NCBI GenBank assembly: GCA_001044335.1
Contig: CP011001.1
Location: 372,001 to 436,000, forward strand
Reading direction: 5' to 3'
From: Methylophilales bacterium MBRSF5
GTDB lineage: Bacteria; Pseudomonadota; Gammaproteobacteria; Burkholderiales; Methylophilaceae
DNA: 64,000 nucleotides
The notes under the pieces are model-generated. The model was not told where the DNA came from. It saw only the letters and a list, made by a program, of their open reading frames with translations, and searched no databases. Of the stretch, positions 19,018 through 28,713 are shown piece by piece; positions within the stretch are counted from its first letter, which is position 1, and the number at the start of each line of letters is the position of its first letter. Made by a program: the position numbers and the translations under genes.

Positions 19018-20081
19018 TCTTTTTGAATTACAATTTTAGGAAATTTATCTTTGAAATTTTCTTTCATTTGAGCAATTTTGATACTCACTTTTTCAGCGAT
19101 TGATAAAAAAGCTTCATTTATGGATGGGTTTTCATTATCTAGTAATGGCGGCGCCCCTGAATCCATTTTCTTCTGAATCATTGCATTTAGTGGTATCGAG
19201 CCAAGCAATAAAATATTATTTTTAGCCGCTAACGCTTTTCCTCCATCTTCACCAAAAATATGTTCATGATGGCCACAGTTTGGACATTCAAAAACGGCCA
19301 TATTTTCTACGAGTCCAATATTTGGAATATTGACCTTATCAAACATACCAATACCTTTTTGTGCATCAATTAAAGCAACATCTTGAGGGGTGGTCACAAT
19401 GACAGATCCTGTTACAGGCACTTTTTGAGCCAAGGTCAGTTGTGTGTCCCCAGTGCCCGGAGGTAAATCAATAATTAAATAATCTAAATTATCCCAATTT
19501 GTCTCATTAAGGAGTTGTTGTAGGGTGTTGGTGACCATTGGACCTCTCCAAACGACAGGCGTATCTGGATCAATTAGGTATCCTATGGACATGGTTTGAA
19601 TACCATAAGAAATAATTGGCTCCATTCTTTTTCCATCACGGGATTCTGGTTTTTTATTTGCACCAAACATCAATGGCTGACTTGGGCCATAGATATCAGC
19701 ATCAAGAATACCAACCCGAGCACCTAGCTGATGTAAAGCGATTGAAAGATTGCAGGCGACAGTTGATTTTCCAACACCACCTTTACCAGAAGCAACAGCA
19801 ATAATATTTTTTACATTTTTGATGCTTTGCGTCGTCCCTTGCGTTTTATGGCTTGCTACATCTAACACAAGAGAAATATTAATTTTTTTATCAATATTGT
19901 TTAGGCATTCAGCAATTATGTTTTTATAATTCTGCTCAAGATTTTTGAATGTAAAACCCATCTTAATGATGATGTCCAACTGATCTTCAGTCTCATTAAC
20001 AATTATATTTTTTTTAAGAAAAGGTCTGATTTGATTGTATTGATCAAAAATATTTTCTATTGAGTCTTTAATATTTTCCAT
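19014..20081 (-). CDS. apbC: Mrp/ApbC-family P-loop Fe-S cluster carrier
   Basis: 355 residues. The deviant Walker A motif GKGGVGKS is at 99-106; the downstream DLPPGTGD motif and a CPNCGH pair that bridges an Fe-S cluster in the dimer are intact. The N-terminal ~85 residues correspond to the MIP18-like domain but look degenerate. ApbC/Mrp carries [4Fe-4S] clusters to target apo-proteins in the cytoplasm. It is divergent from metG, a common betaproteobacterial arrangement, and converges on pgl with a four-base overlap. Confidence 0.94.
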   Translation of the reverse strand: MENIKDSIENIFDQYNQIRPFLKKNIIVNETEDQLDIIIKMGFTFKNLEQNYKNIIAECLNNIDKKINISLVLDVASHKTQGTTQSIKNVKNIIAVASGKGGVGKSTVACNLSIALHQLGARVGILDADIYGPSQPLMFGANKKPESRDGKRMEPIISYGIQTMSIGYLIDPDTPVVWRGPMVTNTLQQLLNETNWDNLDYLIIDLPPGTGDTQLTLAQKVPVTGSVIVTTPQDVALIDAQKGIGMFDKVNIPNIGLVENMAVFECPNCGHHEHIFGEDGGKALAAKNNILLLGSIPLNAMIQKKMDSGAPPLLDNENPSINEAFLSIAEKVSIKIAQMKENFKDKFPKIVIQKD

Positions 20082-20150
20082 TGCACTTTATTTCAGTTGA
20101 ATTACTAATTATTTGTTAGAATACGATCATTAATTTTTTATAAAGTTTAC

Positions 20151-22178
20151 ATGCGAAGAATTTTAATTACATCCGCACTTCCTTATGCAAATGGAAGTAT
20201 ACATCTTGGACACTTGGTTGAATATATTCAAACAGATATTTGGTCAAGATTTCAAAAAATGAATGGTCATGAAGTATTTTATGTATGTGCTGACGATACG
20301 CATGGCACACCGATCATGATTAAGGCGCAAAATGAAGGCGTCACCCCTAAGCAATTGATTGCCAATGTTCATAAAGAACATGCTCAAGACTTTGCAGACT
20401 TTTATGTGAATTTTGATAACTTCTATACGACTGATTCAAAAGAAAATCAGTTTTATTCCGAGGAGATTTTTAAATCTTTAGATAGAAATAAGAAAATTTC
20501 TACCAAAGAAATTGAGCAATATTTCGATGAAGATAAACAGATGTTTCTTCCGGACAGGTTTATCAAAGGTGAATGCCCTAAATGTAATGCAAAAGATCAA
20601 TATGGTGACTCTTGTGAAGCTTGTGGAGCTACCTATTCACCTACTGATTTAATTAACCCGTATTCAGCATTATCTGGAACTACCCCAATAAAGAAAAAAA
20701 CAAAGCATTTCTTTTTTAATTTATCTGAATGTGAACCATTTTTAAAAGATTGGACAGCATCTGGAACATTACAACCTGAAGCAGAGAATAAAATCCAGGA
20801 ATGGTTCAAATCTGGATTACAAGATTGGGATATTACGAGAGATAAACCATATTTTGGCTTCTTAATTCCTGGTGAAACTGATAAATATTTTTACGTTTGG
20901 CTGGATGCGCCAATTGGGTACATGGCTAGCTTTAAAAATCTAATTGATCAAAAAGGAAATATTAACTTTGATGATTTTTGGTCACCCGATAGCTCAACCG
21001 AACTTTATCATTTTATTGGAAAAGATATACTTTATTTTCATGCATTATTTTGGCCGGCAACATTAAATTTCGCAGGTTTCAGAAAGCCTTCTAAAATTTT
21101 TGCACATGGTTTTCTTACTGTGAACGGTGAAAAGATGTCTAAGTCCAGAGGGACATTCATCACCGCACGAAGTTTTTTGAATAATATTCATGAACCAGAA
21201 TTCTTGAGATATTATTTTGCATCTAAATTAAACGACTCAATGTCAGATATAGATTTGAATTTAGACGACTTAATGTCTAAAGTAAATTCTGATTTGGTAG
21301 GTAAACTAGTGAATATTCCAAGCAGAACATTCGGGTTTATTCATAAGCTATTTGATGGAAAAATAAAATCAATAGATCAATTGCCCTCTAATAGTAAATA
21401 TTCACAATTGGTAATTAAATCGATCGATCTTAAAAATGAAATATTGGACTTATATGAGTCACGTTTATATAGCCAATTAGTCAGAAAAGTTTTTACATTG
21501 GTTGAAGAGGTAAATGAGTTAATAAGCGATGAACAACCTTGGAGCTTGGCTAAAGACCTTGAACAGAACAAAGAGCAGCTTCATAACATTCTTACCACGT
21601 CAGCAATTGTATTCAGAAATTCAATCATTTATCTTTCTCCAATTCTTCCAAGTTTATCTAAAGAAGTAGCCAGCTTATTTAATGAGACTGATTTTAGTAG
21701 CTTCAAACAAATTAAGGATAATATAAAAAAAATCAATAAATACAAACATTTATATCAAAGACTTGATAAAGATAATCTAGTTAAATTAATAGAAGATAAT
21801 AAAATTATGGAAAATAAAAATAATACAAAAGAAGGTATTGATGCAGGGAATCATATTTCTATTGATGATTTTATTAAAATAGATCTTCGTGTTGCAGAGG
21901 TGCTTGAAGCAAATCACGTAGATGGTGCCGATAAATTACTTCAGGTTACTCTCAATGTTGGTGAATTAGGTAAGAAAAATGTTTTTGCCGGAATAAAGTC
22001 AAAATATAATCCTGAGTCCTTAGTTGGAAAAAAGGTAAGTTATGTTGCTAATCTTGCGCCTAGAAAAATGAAGTTTGGTGTTTCTGAGGGGATGATACTT
22101 GCCGCTTCTGACAGTGATGATGGACCTTTTATTTTATTAGCTGATGATGGCGCCCAGGCCGGGATGAAAATTAAATAA
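20151..22178 (+). CDS. metG: Methionyl-tRNA synthetase
   Basis: 675-residue class I synthetase. The HIGH-type motif is HLGH at 18-21, KMSKS is at 328-332, and a zinc knuckle has C142, C145, C155 and C158. A C-terminal EMAPII/Trbp111 tRNA-binding domain occupies roughly 565-675 (FIKIDLRVAEVLEA), which mediates dimerisation in this class. It charges initiator and elongator tRNA-Met. It converges with pyrF after three bases. The linker before the C-terminal domain (about 525-560) is Asn/Lys-rich. Confidence 0.98.
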   Translation: MRRILITSALPYANGSIHLGHLVEYIQTDIWSRFQKMNGHEVFYVCADDTHGTPIMIKAQNEGVTPKQLIANVHKEHAQDFADFYVNFDNFYTTDSKENQFYSEEIFKSLDRNKKISTKEIEQYFDEDKQMFLPDRFIKGECPKCNAKDQYGDSCEACGATYSPTDLINPYSALSGTTPIKKKTKHFFFNLSECEPFLKDWTASGTLQPEAENKIQEWFKSGLQDWDITRDKPYFGFLIPGETDKYFYVWLDAPIGYMASFKNLIDQKGNINFDDFWSPDSSTELYHFIGKDILYFHALFWPATLNFAGFRKPSKIFAHGFLTVNGEKMSKSRGTFITARSFLNNIHEPEFLRYYFASKLNDSMSDIDLNLDDLMSKVNSDLVGKLVNIPSRTFGFIHKLFDGKIKSIDQLPSNSKYSQLVIKSIDLKNEILDLYESRLYSQLVRKVFTLVEEVNELISDEQPWSLAKDLEQNKEQLHNILTTSAIVFRNSIIYLSPILPSLSKEVASLFNETDFSSFKQIKDNIKKINKYKHLYQRLDKDNLVKLIEDNKIMENKNNTKEGIDAGNHISIDDFIKIDLRVAEVLEANHVDGADKLLQVTLNVGELGKKNVFAGIKSKYNPESLVGKKVSYVANLAPRKMKFGVSEGMILAASDSDDGPFILLADDGAQAGMKIK

Positions 22179-22181
22179 ATA

Positions 22182-22871
22182 TTAATTAATACTTTGATTA
22201 ATTTTATCGATCATAGTTGCTGGATCATCACTTAAGGTGATTGGTCTTCCAATAACAAGATAATTAGATCCATTTGATATGGCATTTTCCGGAGTAGCCA
22301 CTCTTTTTTGATCATCATCACTGTTGGCAACTCTTATACCTGGCGTTATAAACTGGAATTTTTCTCTAACTAACGGTTTAATTGAGGGAACATCATTTGC
22401 CGAACAGACAATTCCATCCATCCCTGATTTTTCAGACATTGTTGCTAAATAAGCAATTTGTTCCTGTAATTCATTTTTAAAACCTAACTCTTGGTAAGAA
22501 GAATTATCAAAACTAGTAAGAATTGTAACTGCAATTAAGAGCGGTTTGTGCGATGAAGATTCCACAGCTTCTCTTGCAGCAAGCATCATCTGTTTTCCTC
22601 CTGAAGCATGAACATTAACCATCCATACACCTAAATCGCAACTTGCTTTGATAGCACGAGTTACAGTATTTGGAATATCATGAAACTTCAAATCTAAAAA
22701 AGTTTCAAAGCCATATTGTTGTATTAATTTGATTATATTTGGACCTTCGGTAGTAAAAAGCTCCTTACCAACCTTTACTTTACAATTTTGACCTTTAATT
22801 TTTTTTAGAAAAACTTCAGTTTCATCTAGAGATGAAAAATCAAGAGCCACTATAACTTTGGAATCGTTCAT
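22182..22871 (-). CDS. pyrF: Orotidine 5'-phosphate decarboxylase
   Basis: 229 residues. The catalytic Asp-Lys-Asp signature DLKFHDIP is at 60-67, the N-terminal VALDFSS strand and the C-terminal phosphate loops (TPGIRV, IGRPIT) are present. It converts OMP to UMP in pyrimidine synthesis. It is the last gene of the long minus-strand run and overlaps the lapB stop by one base. It is convergent with metG; only an AT-only inverted repeat lies across the junction, so an intrinsic terminator is not evident. Confidence 0.97.
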   Translation of the reverse strand: MNDSKVIVALDFSSLDETEVFLKKIKGQNCKVKVGKELFTTEGPNIIKLIQQYGFETFLDLKFHDIPNTVTRAIKASCDLGVWMVNVHASGGKQMMLAAREAVESSSHKPLLIAVTILTSFDNSSYQELGFKNELQEQIAYLATMSEKSGMDGIVCSANDVPSIKPLVREKFQFITPGIRVANSDDDQKRVATPENAISNGSNYLVIGRPITLSDDPATMIDKINQSIN

Positions 22872-24034
22872 TATTTGCTTATATCTTTTAGTTCGTTTGA
22901 AACCGTCTCCCAGGAATTACATGCTGGACATTGCCAATGATGTTGTTTAGCTTTAAAGCCACAATGGTTACATAAGTGAAATAATTTAGTGCCTATGCTA
23001 TTTTTAATCACCTGTTGCATCATCTTGGTATCACTATCACTGCCATCACTTAAAGACTTTGCACTAAATAATTGATCGAGAACTTCAATAGATGGTTTTT
23101 TAATTAAATTATTTTTAGCAAACTCTTCAGCGTATTTAGGCCCTTCTTTTTGGAGAATAAAATTGAAGATAACTGAATCTATTTGGTTTATTCCGTAACT
23201 TTCTCTTAAGTGCGAAAGAAATGACAGGCACTCATTTTGTTTGTTTAATTTTTCATAGCATTCTAAAAATTTCGTAGCAATTAAGATGAAGTCAGTTGGT
23301 TTCTGTAATTCAATTCTTTTCCAAATTTCTATTGCGGATTTATAGTTCTGTTTTTCAAATTCCAACTCTCCAAGAATAATATTTGCTCGGGTTGAATTTT
23401 TGTAAATATCTAATGCCTGTTCGAGATGTTTTATTGCTTGATCTTTTTTTTCTTGAATTATTTTCTCTAATGCCAGTTCACATAAAAAATGGCTAATTTG
23501 TAATCTGTAGGAAATGCCAAAATTCTGTTCAACTTCTTTGCAATATTTTATTGCAGAGTCCCAATGTCTTTGTTTGATTGATATATCTAACAAAATCTTT
23601 AACTTAAATTCTTGATATTGTTCGTTTGAAAGCTCCTTAGATAGGGATTTGCATCGATCATAAAAGCCTGCTGTAAAATAATCCTGCATCAGTTCTGCTT
23701 TTAAAGATTCAATTTGCTGAGGCGTTAATTCTTTTTGGTCAAGTAATTTATTGTGAAGATTGATAGCTTGATCAATTTTTCCAAGTTTTCTAAATATATT
23801 ACCTTGAATGAAATGCAGCTCAAGGGAGTCTGGTTTAATTCTTAGTGCATCAGAAAAAGATTCAGATGCTTTTTCATAATCTTGAAAGAGAATGAAATTA
23901 AGGCCTTTAAAGTATGAGGCAGGCAGGTCAGTTGTTTCAGATATTATATGTTTAATATCTATACGAGCGGCAATCCATCCCAACCCAAAAAAAAATGGGA
24001 TAAGCAAAAGCCACCAAAGCTCAAATTCAACCAT
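22871..24034 (-). CDS. lapB: Lipopolysaccharide assembly protein B (LapB/YciM)
   Basis: 387 residues, close to the E. coli length of 389. There is one N-terminal membrane helix (about 6-22), a run of TPR repeats starting at YFKGLNFILFQDYEKA, and a C-terminal rubredoxin-like metal site with C355, C358, C369 and C372. In E. coli LapB presents LpxC to FtsH and so limits lipid A synthesis. The order rpsA-ihfB-lapB-pyrF is standard in betaproteobacteria. A -10-like element lies in the gap to ihfB. Confidence 0.95.
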   Translation of the reverse strand: MVEFELWWLLLIPFFFGLGWIAARIDIKHIISETTDLPASYFKGLNFILFQDYEKASESFSDALRIKPDSLELHFIQGNIFRKLGKIDQAINLHNKLLDQKELTPQQIESLKAELMQDYFTAGFYDRCKSLSKELSNEQYQEFKLKILLDISIKQRHWDSAIKYCKEVEQNFGISYRLQISHFLCELALEKIIQEKKDQAIKHLEQALDIYKNSTRANIILGELEFEKQNYKSAIEIWKRIELQKPTDFILIATKFLECYEKLNKQNECLSFLSHLRESYGINQIDSVIFNFILQKEGPKYAEEFAKNNLIKKPSIEVLDQLFSAKSLSDGSDSDTKMMQQVIKNSIGTKLFHLCNHCGFKAKQHHWQCPACNSWETVSNELKDISK

Positions 24035-24054
24035 AACTAATTTAGAAAGAAAAT

Positions 24055-24060
24055 ATTATA
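24055..24060 (-). promoter_or_regulatory. Putative -10 element before lapB
   Basis: TATAAT on the minus strand in the 44-base ihfB-lapB gap, about 21 bases before the lapB start. No -35 at the right distance. It may give lapB-pyrF some expression independent of rpsA. Confidence 0.35.
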
Positions 24061-24078
24061 GAAAGTATACTTTAAAAG

Positions 24079-24357
24079 TTACTTATCAACACGAGATCTC
24101 AGCTCTTTTCCAGCTTTAAAATGGGGGACAAGTTTTTCACTGATGTGAACTTTCTCACCAGTTTTGGGATTTCTACCAATTCTTGCAGGTCTTTTGTTTA
24201 ATGAAAAGCTTCCAAAACCTCTAATTTCAATTCGTTTTCCATTGTTTAGAGTATCTGACATTGAATCTAATATATTTTTCACAACCAATTCAGCATCTTT
24301 TTGAAGAAGATGCTGAAATTGTGAAGACAGCTTTTCAATAAGTTCTGATCGTGTCAT
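24079..24357 (-). CDS. ihfB: Integration host factor beta subunit
   Basis: 92 residues of the HU/IHF family. It begins [10 protein letters not shown] and contains [22 protein letters not shown], the arm sequence with the intercalating proline. The start sequence and the position just after rpsA identify it as IhfB rather than HU. It binds and sharply bends DNA as a heterodimer with IhfA, which is not in the window. It begins 12 bases after the rpsA stop. Confidence 0.95.
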   Translation of the reverse strand: MTRSELIEKLSSQFQHLLQKDAELVVKNILDSMSDTLNNGKRIEIRGFGSFSLNKRPARIGRNPKTGEKVHISEKLVPHFKAGKELRSRVDK

Positions 24358-24369
24358 TGTCTAGGTTAG

Positions 24370-25872
24370 TTATTCCTTATCTGACGAATCACTCATTTTT
24401 GCTTTCAAAAGAGCACCAAGGTTGGTCGTTCCAGCATTTTCTGGTTCCTTGTCAGCAGTTGATTTAGCTTTTTTAGCATCTTTTTTGCTTGATGAACTAT
24501 CGTCTTTAACATCTTCAATGTAGTCAGCTGAAAGTTGCTTAATTCCAAGAGATATTCTTTCTTTGTCAACATCAATAGCAAGTATCTTTGCTTCAACTTC
24601 ATCACCTTTTTTATATTTTTTAACAGCATCTTCATTTGATTCAGTTGCAGATATATCTGAAAGATGGATAAGTCCATCAATACCTCCATCTAATCCAATA
24701 AATATACCAAAGTCTGTAATTGACTTAATTGAGCCTTTAATTGTTTCACCTTGTTTATGATCATTTTCAAAAGCTTGCCAAGGATTTTCTTTACATTGTT
24801 TAATACCAAGCGATAGTCTTCTTTTACCTTCATCAACTTCAAGGATCATTACTTCAACTTCATCGCCAAGATTTACAACTTTTGTAGGATGAATGTTTTT
24901 ATTTGTCCAATCCATTTCAGAAACGTGAACTAGGCCTTCGATACCACTTTCAATTTCAACGAATGCACCATAATCTGTAAGATTTGAAACTTTGCCAAAT
25001 ATTCTAGTTGAAACAGGGTATCTTCTTTCTAAACCAACCCATGGGTCATCACCAAGTTGTTTTAAGCCAAGAGAAACTCTGTTTTTATCTTGATCATATT
25101 TTAAGACTTTGGATTCAATTTCATCACCCACATTTAAGACTTCAGATGGGTGTTTAATCCTTTTCCATGCAAGGTCAGTGATATGCAGTAATCCATCAAT
25201 ACCACCTAAATCAACAAATGCTCCATAATCGGTAATATTTTTAATAATTCCTTTAACTGTAGCGCCTTCAGAGAGTGATTCAATAATTGATTCACGATCT
25301 GCTCCCATTTGTTCTTCTAAGACCGCTTTTCTAGAAACCACAATATTATTTCTTTTCTTATCGATCTTAATAACTTTTAATTCAGTTTCTTTATTCTCAT
25401 ATGGCGATGTATCTTTTACCGGTCTTGAATCAACCAATGATCCTGGTAAGAATGCGGTAATTCCTTTTACTGATACTCTTAAGCCACCTTTTACTCTGGA
25501 GCTAACAAAACCTGATACCGTAGTCTTATCATTCATCGCATTCTCAAGGTCTTCCCAGGCTTGTATTTTTTTTGCTCTATCTCGAGAAAGAATTGTTGAA
25601 CCATATCCATCTTCAAGTTTTTCGATAGCCACTTTTACAAAGTCACCAACTGCAACTTCAACTTCTCTTTTGTCGTTATAAAATTCATCAGCTTTAATAA
25701 AACTCTCTGACTTTAATCCTGCATTAACAATGACTACATCTGAGTCAATTGACACGACCTCAGCTGTAATAATCTCACCCTGACGCATTTCTTTGAGAGC
25801 AAGACTTTCTTCCAGCATTGCTGCAAAATTTTCGTTATTCTTTGTTTCTGTTGTTTTCGTTAAAGTTGTCAT
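24370..25872 (-). CDS. rpsA: 30S ribosomal protein S1, five S1 domains (sixth missing)
   Basis: I place the start at the ATG at 25872, giving [24 protein letters not shown], because it matches the start of known S1 proteins; a longer frame to 25914 would add 14 unrelated residues. At 500 residues it is shorter than the usual 555-570. Five S1 domains are visible, at about 31-98, 115-180, 203-271, 288-358 and 375-451; domain 5 ends [10 protein letters not shown] as expected. The rest (452-500) is a Ser/Lys/Asp-rich tail with no S1 fold, so domain 6 is absent. S1 binds mRNA on the 30S subunit. It follows cmk, the usual cmk-rpsA order. Confidence 0.96.
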   Translation of the reverse strand: MTTLTKTTETKNNENFAAMLEESLALKEMRQGEIITAEVVSIDSDVVIVNAGLKSESFIKADEFYNDKREVEVAVGDFVKVAIEKLEDGYGSTILSRDRAKKIQAWEDLENAMNDKTTVSGFVSSRVKGGLRVSVKGITAFLPGSLVDSRPVKDTSPYENKETELKVIKIDKKRNNIVVSRKAVLEEQMGADRESIIESLSEGATVKGIIKNITDYGAFVDLGGIDGLLHITDLAWKRIKHPSEVLNVGDEIESKVLKYDQDKNRVSLGLKQLGDDPWVGLERRYPVSTRIFGKVSNLTDYGAFVEIESGIEGLVHVSEMDWTNKNIHPTKVVNLGDEVEVMILEVDEGKRRLSLGIKQCKENPWQAFENDHKQGETIKGSIKSITDFGIFIGLDGGIDGLIHLSDISATESNEDAVKKYKKGDEVEAKILAIDVDKERISLGIKQLSADYIEDVKDDSSSSKKDAKKAKSTADKEPENAGTTNLGALLKAKMSDSSDKE

Positions 25873-25886
25873 TAAAATATCCAATT

Positions 25887-25938
25887 CCCATCTAGCAATG
25901 GGGTTGTTAATCAAACTTCATAGTTTGGAGCTATGAAG
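25887..25938 (-). promoter_or_regulatory. rpsA leader with two hairpins
   Basis: The 69-base cmk-rpsA gap holds two inverted repeats. One has 8-bp arms (CTTCATAG, 25916-25923, with CTATGAAG, 25931-25938; 7-base loop). The other has 5-bp arms (CCCAT, 25887-25891, with ATGGG, 25898-25902; 6-base loop). The second ends 14 bases from the rpsA ATG. S1 represses its own translation through structured leaders in enterobacteria; a similar role here is inference. Confidence 0.4.
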
Positions 25939-25941
25939 AAC

Positions 25942-26580
25942 TCAAATGTCACCAAGTATAAATTCAATGACTTGGCTAGGAGATAATTCAGTTGTATCAA
26001 TAATCACTGCGTTAGCTGCAGGAACTAATGGTGATATAGTTCTATTGGTATCACGAAAATCTCGTTCTTGTATTTCATCTACAAGGTCGGCCATGATAAC
26101 ATCAAAACCTTTAGAAATCAACTGTTTATATCTACGACTAGCTCTTTCTTCAACAGTTGCTGTAAGAAAAAACTTATGTTTCGCTTCTGGGAATACAACA
26201 GTCCCCATATCTCTTCCCTCGGCGACTAATCCTGGTTTTTGTAAGAATGATCTTTGTAAATCTAGAATACTTTCTCTAACAGTCTTTTTAGCAGCAATTA
26301 ATGAAGCCATTTTAGCAATAGACTCTGTTCTAATCGCATCAGTTACATCTCGATCGTTTAAATAAATTATGTCTTCCATAAATTGAATTTTTGCTTTTTG
26401 GATTCTTTCTTTTACTAATGCATCATTTTCAATTGGAGTATTATTTTCCTTCAGATGAAATCCTAGAATTCTATAAATGGCACCAGAATCTAAATAATTT
26501 AACTTTAATTCTTGTGATAATTGCTTTGCAATAGTTCCTTTACCTGATCCTGCAGGACCATCAATAGTTATTAGGTTCAT
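25942..26580 (-). CDS. cmk: Cytidylate kinase
   Basis: 212 residues. The P-loop GPAGSGKGT is at 8-16, and NMP-binding blocks YLDSGAIYRI and AEGRDMGTVVFPEA are intact. It phosphorylates CMP and dCMP. It overlaps the aroA stop by four bases and precedes rpsA. The cmk-rpsA pairing is among the most conserved bacterial neighbourhoods. Confidence 0.97.
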   Translation of the reverse strand: MNLITIDGPAGSGKGTIAKQLSQELKLNYLDSGAIYRILGFHLKENNTPIENDALVKERIQKAKIQFMEDIIYLNDRDVTDAIRTESIAKMASLIAAKKTVRESILDLQRSFLQKPGLVAEGRDMGTVVFPEAKHKFFLTATVEERASRRYKQLISKGFDVIMADLVDEIQERDFRDTNRTISPLVPAANAVIIDTTELSPSQVIEFILGDI

Positions 26581-27875
26581 GATAATAATTTCAAAAAATC
26601 ATTAAAGTAATTAGGATAGGTTTTATTAACACACTCTGGATCTTGAATTTCAACAGATTTATTTGCTAAACAAGAAAGTGAAAAACACATTGCTATTCTA
26701 TGATCGTCATAAGTATGCACGGAGACATTGTCTGAAATATTCGTGGGAGGAATTACTTTTAATGAATTGTCTGTAGATGTCACAGTTGCTCCAAATTTCC
26801 TTAGCTCATTTTCCATAGCTACAATTCGATCTGTTTCTTTTACCTTCCAGCTATTTATATTAAATAACTCCACTGGTGAGCTAGTAAACAATCCCATCGC
26901 AGCCAGTGTCATCGCCGCATCTGGTATCGCAATACAATCAAATTGACCTCCAACTAAAGAATTGGCTTTTCTCACATCGATTGAATCATTATTGTAAGTA
27001 ATATCAGCACCCATTTTCTCTAGAACTTCCAGGAATTGAATATCACCCTGAATGGATTCTTTATTTAGACCTTCGACTCTAACGTTGCCACTTATTGCTG
27101 CAGCTGCAAAGAAATAGCTAGCAGAGGATGCATCGGGCTCAATGTCTATTAATCCACTATCTAATGAATACACCTTCGGATTGTCATTGCAATTGAATTC
27201 AAAACTCGAGTAATTGTGATTAATGTAATTGACATTAAATAGCTTGAGCAAATTTATTGTAATATCAATATAAGGTTTTGAAATCAGTTCTCCATCTATA
27301 TTTAATTTAAAATCTTGCCCTATGAGAGGAACAGCCATCAGAAGACTGGTAAGGAATTGACTAGAGATATTTCCTTTAATGGATATGTCTGTTTTGCCAT
27401 TAAATTTAAAATCAGAAACCTGAACGGGAGGGAATCCTATATTTTTTAGATATTTAATATCTGCACCAATGCTTGATAAGCTGTCAACTAAATCTTTAAT
27501 GGGCCTTTCATGCATTCTTTCAACACCATCAAGGCGATAATTTCCACCCAAAATAGACAATAACGCACACAGCGGCCTAAATGCCGTACCGGCATTTCCA
27601 AGATAAAGATCAGCGGAATTGTTGAATTTTTTTGGATCCCCAAATATTGTAATCTTGTCTTTCGTGTCTGAACTTATTGAAACTCCCAAGTCTTCGAGAG
27701 CTTTAATCATATATTTTGAATCATCGGAGATCAGATGATTAGTCAATGAAATACTTTGACTACAAAGGCTGCTCAGAAGAAGCAGTCTATTGGTAATACT
27801 TTTTGATCCAGGTGGCTTTATCACTCCATCAATTTTTGATCTTGGAGATAATTTAAGAGACAGATTTTTATTCAT
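26577..27875 (-). CDS. aroA: 3-phosphoshikimate 1-carboxyvinyltransferase (EPSP synthase)
   Basis: 432 residues. The N-terminal signature PGSKSITNR is at 22-30; LYLGNAGTAFRPL and the C-terminal KETDRIVAMENELRKFG and DDHRIAMCF blocks follow. It joins shikimate 3-phosphate and phosphoenolpyruvate in the shikimate pathway. It overlaps tyrA by eight bases and cmk by four. In some betaproteobacteria tyrA and aroA are fused; here they are separate frames. Confidence 0.97.
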   Translation of the reverse strand: MNKNLSLKLSPRSKIDGVIKPPGSKSITNRLLLLSSLCSQSISLTNHLISDDSKYMIKALEDLGVSISSDTKDKITIFGDPKKFNNSADLYLGNAGTAFRPLCALLSILGGNYRLDGVERMHERPIKDLVDSLSSIGADIKYLKNIGFPPVQVSDFKFNGKTDISIKGNISSQFLTSLLMAVPLIGQDFKLNIDGELISKPYIDITINLLKLFNVNYINHNYSSFEFNCNDNPKVYSLDSGLIDIEPDASSASYFFAAAAISGNVRVEGLNKESIQGDIQFLEVLEKMGADITYNNDSIDVRKANSLVGGQFDCIAIPDAAMTLAAMGLFTSSPVELFNINSWKVKETDRIVAMENELRKFGATVTSTDNSLKVIPPTNISDNVSVHTYDDHRIAMCFSLSCLANKSVEIQDPECVNKTYPNYFNDFLKLLS

Positions 27876-28713
27876 TCCAGTTACTTCTTAAAGTGCTTGC
27901 ATATTGAATATATTTTTCCAAATCTTCCTCATTGACAACGATTGATTCAAATTTCTCTATTTGTTGCTTAAATTCACTTAAATCTTTTAAACATGCTTCT
28001 TTATTATCAATAAATATATCCTTCCACATCTCTGGGGAGCTTGCAGCAATTCTTGTAAAGTCACGAAAGCCACTGGCTGCGAATCTTAACAACTCATCCT
28101 TATTATTTTTGCTATTTAACATGCTCATAAAGATCATTGCTAGAGCATGAGGAAGGTGGCTGACGGTTGAAAAAATTTCATCATGGCTCACAGCATCCAT
28201 GATCAATGATGTGCCTTCCATTGAATTCCAAAAATTACTAATAAAATCGATATCCTTTTTAGTATTTTTTTCATGCGGTGTGATGATGATATTTTTATTT
28301 TTAAAGAGTCCAAGTTGAGCTGCTTCCGGACCATGTTTTTCTGATCCGGCGATAGGATGGGAGCCAATAAATTTTGCATAGTGGTCATCAAGGAAGAAAC
28401 TTGCATCATTTATTACATTTTTTTTCGTACTTCCCACATCGGTAATTAATGTAGTGGGAGATAAAAATGGGTTTATTTTTTTAAATATTGTGCTGTATTG
28501 CTTAACAGGGGTCGCAATGATAATTAAATCGGCTTGATTTAAATCCTCAAAACTTTCTGAAATTTCATGCACTAGGCCTAATTGCTTTGCTTTTTTTAAT
28601 GACTCACTGTTTCGACCAAAACCCACCACCTGTTTTGCTAAATTTTTTGAAATACATTCCTTCCCAATAGATCCACCAAGCAGCCCAAGACCAATAATAC
28701 AAATTTTATTCAT
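27868..28713 (-). CDS. tyrA: Prephenate dehydrogenase
   Basis: The likely start is the ATG at 28713, giving MNKICIIGLGLLGGSIG, where the Rossmann glycine motif sits at the expected distance from the N-terminus; a start at 28749 would add 12 non-conserved residues. The protein is then 281 residues with GSHPIAGSEKHGPEAA and the SHLPHAL helix typical of TyrA dehydrogenase. It oxidatively decarboxylates prephenate for tyrosine synthesis. No chorismate mutase or ACT domain is visible. It overlaps bpt by eight bases. Confidence 0.94.
   Translation of the reverse strand: MNKICIIGLGLLGGSIGKECISKNLAKQVVGFGRNSESLKKAKQLGLVHEISESFEDLNQADLIIIATPVKQYSTIFKKINPFLSPTTLITDVGSTKKNVINDASFFLDDHYAKFIGSHPIAGSEKHGPEAAQLGLFKNKNIIITPHEKNTKKDIDFISNFWNSMEGTSLIMDAVSHDEIFSTVSHLPHALAMIFMSMLNSKNNKDELLRFAASGFRDFTRIAASSPEMWKDIFIDNKEACLKDLSEFKQQIEKFESIVVNEEDLEKYIQYASTLRSNWNE

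Noticed and set aside
22160-22210. Inverted repeat AAAATTAA ... TTAATTTT across the metG/pyrF ends as a terminator.
   Set aside because: Stem is A/T only with a loop of about 23 bases; unlikely to be stable.
25873-25914. Longer rpsA frame beginning at 25914.
   Set aside because: It would run through the leader hairpins; the downstream ATG gives the standard S1 N-terminus.
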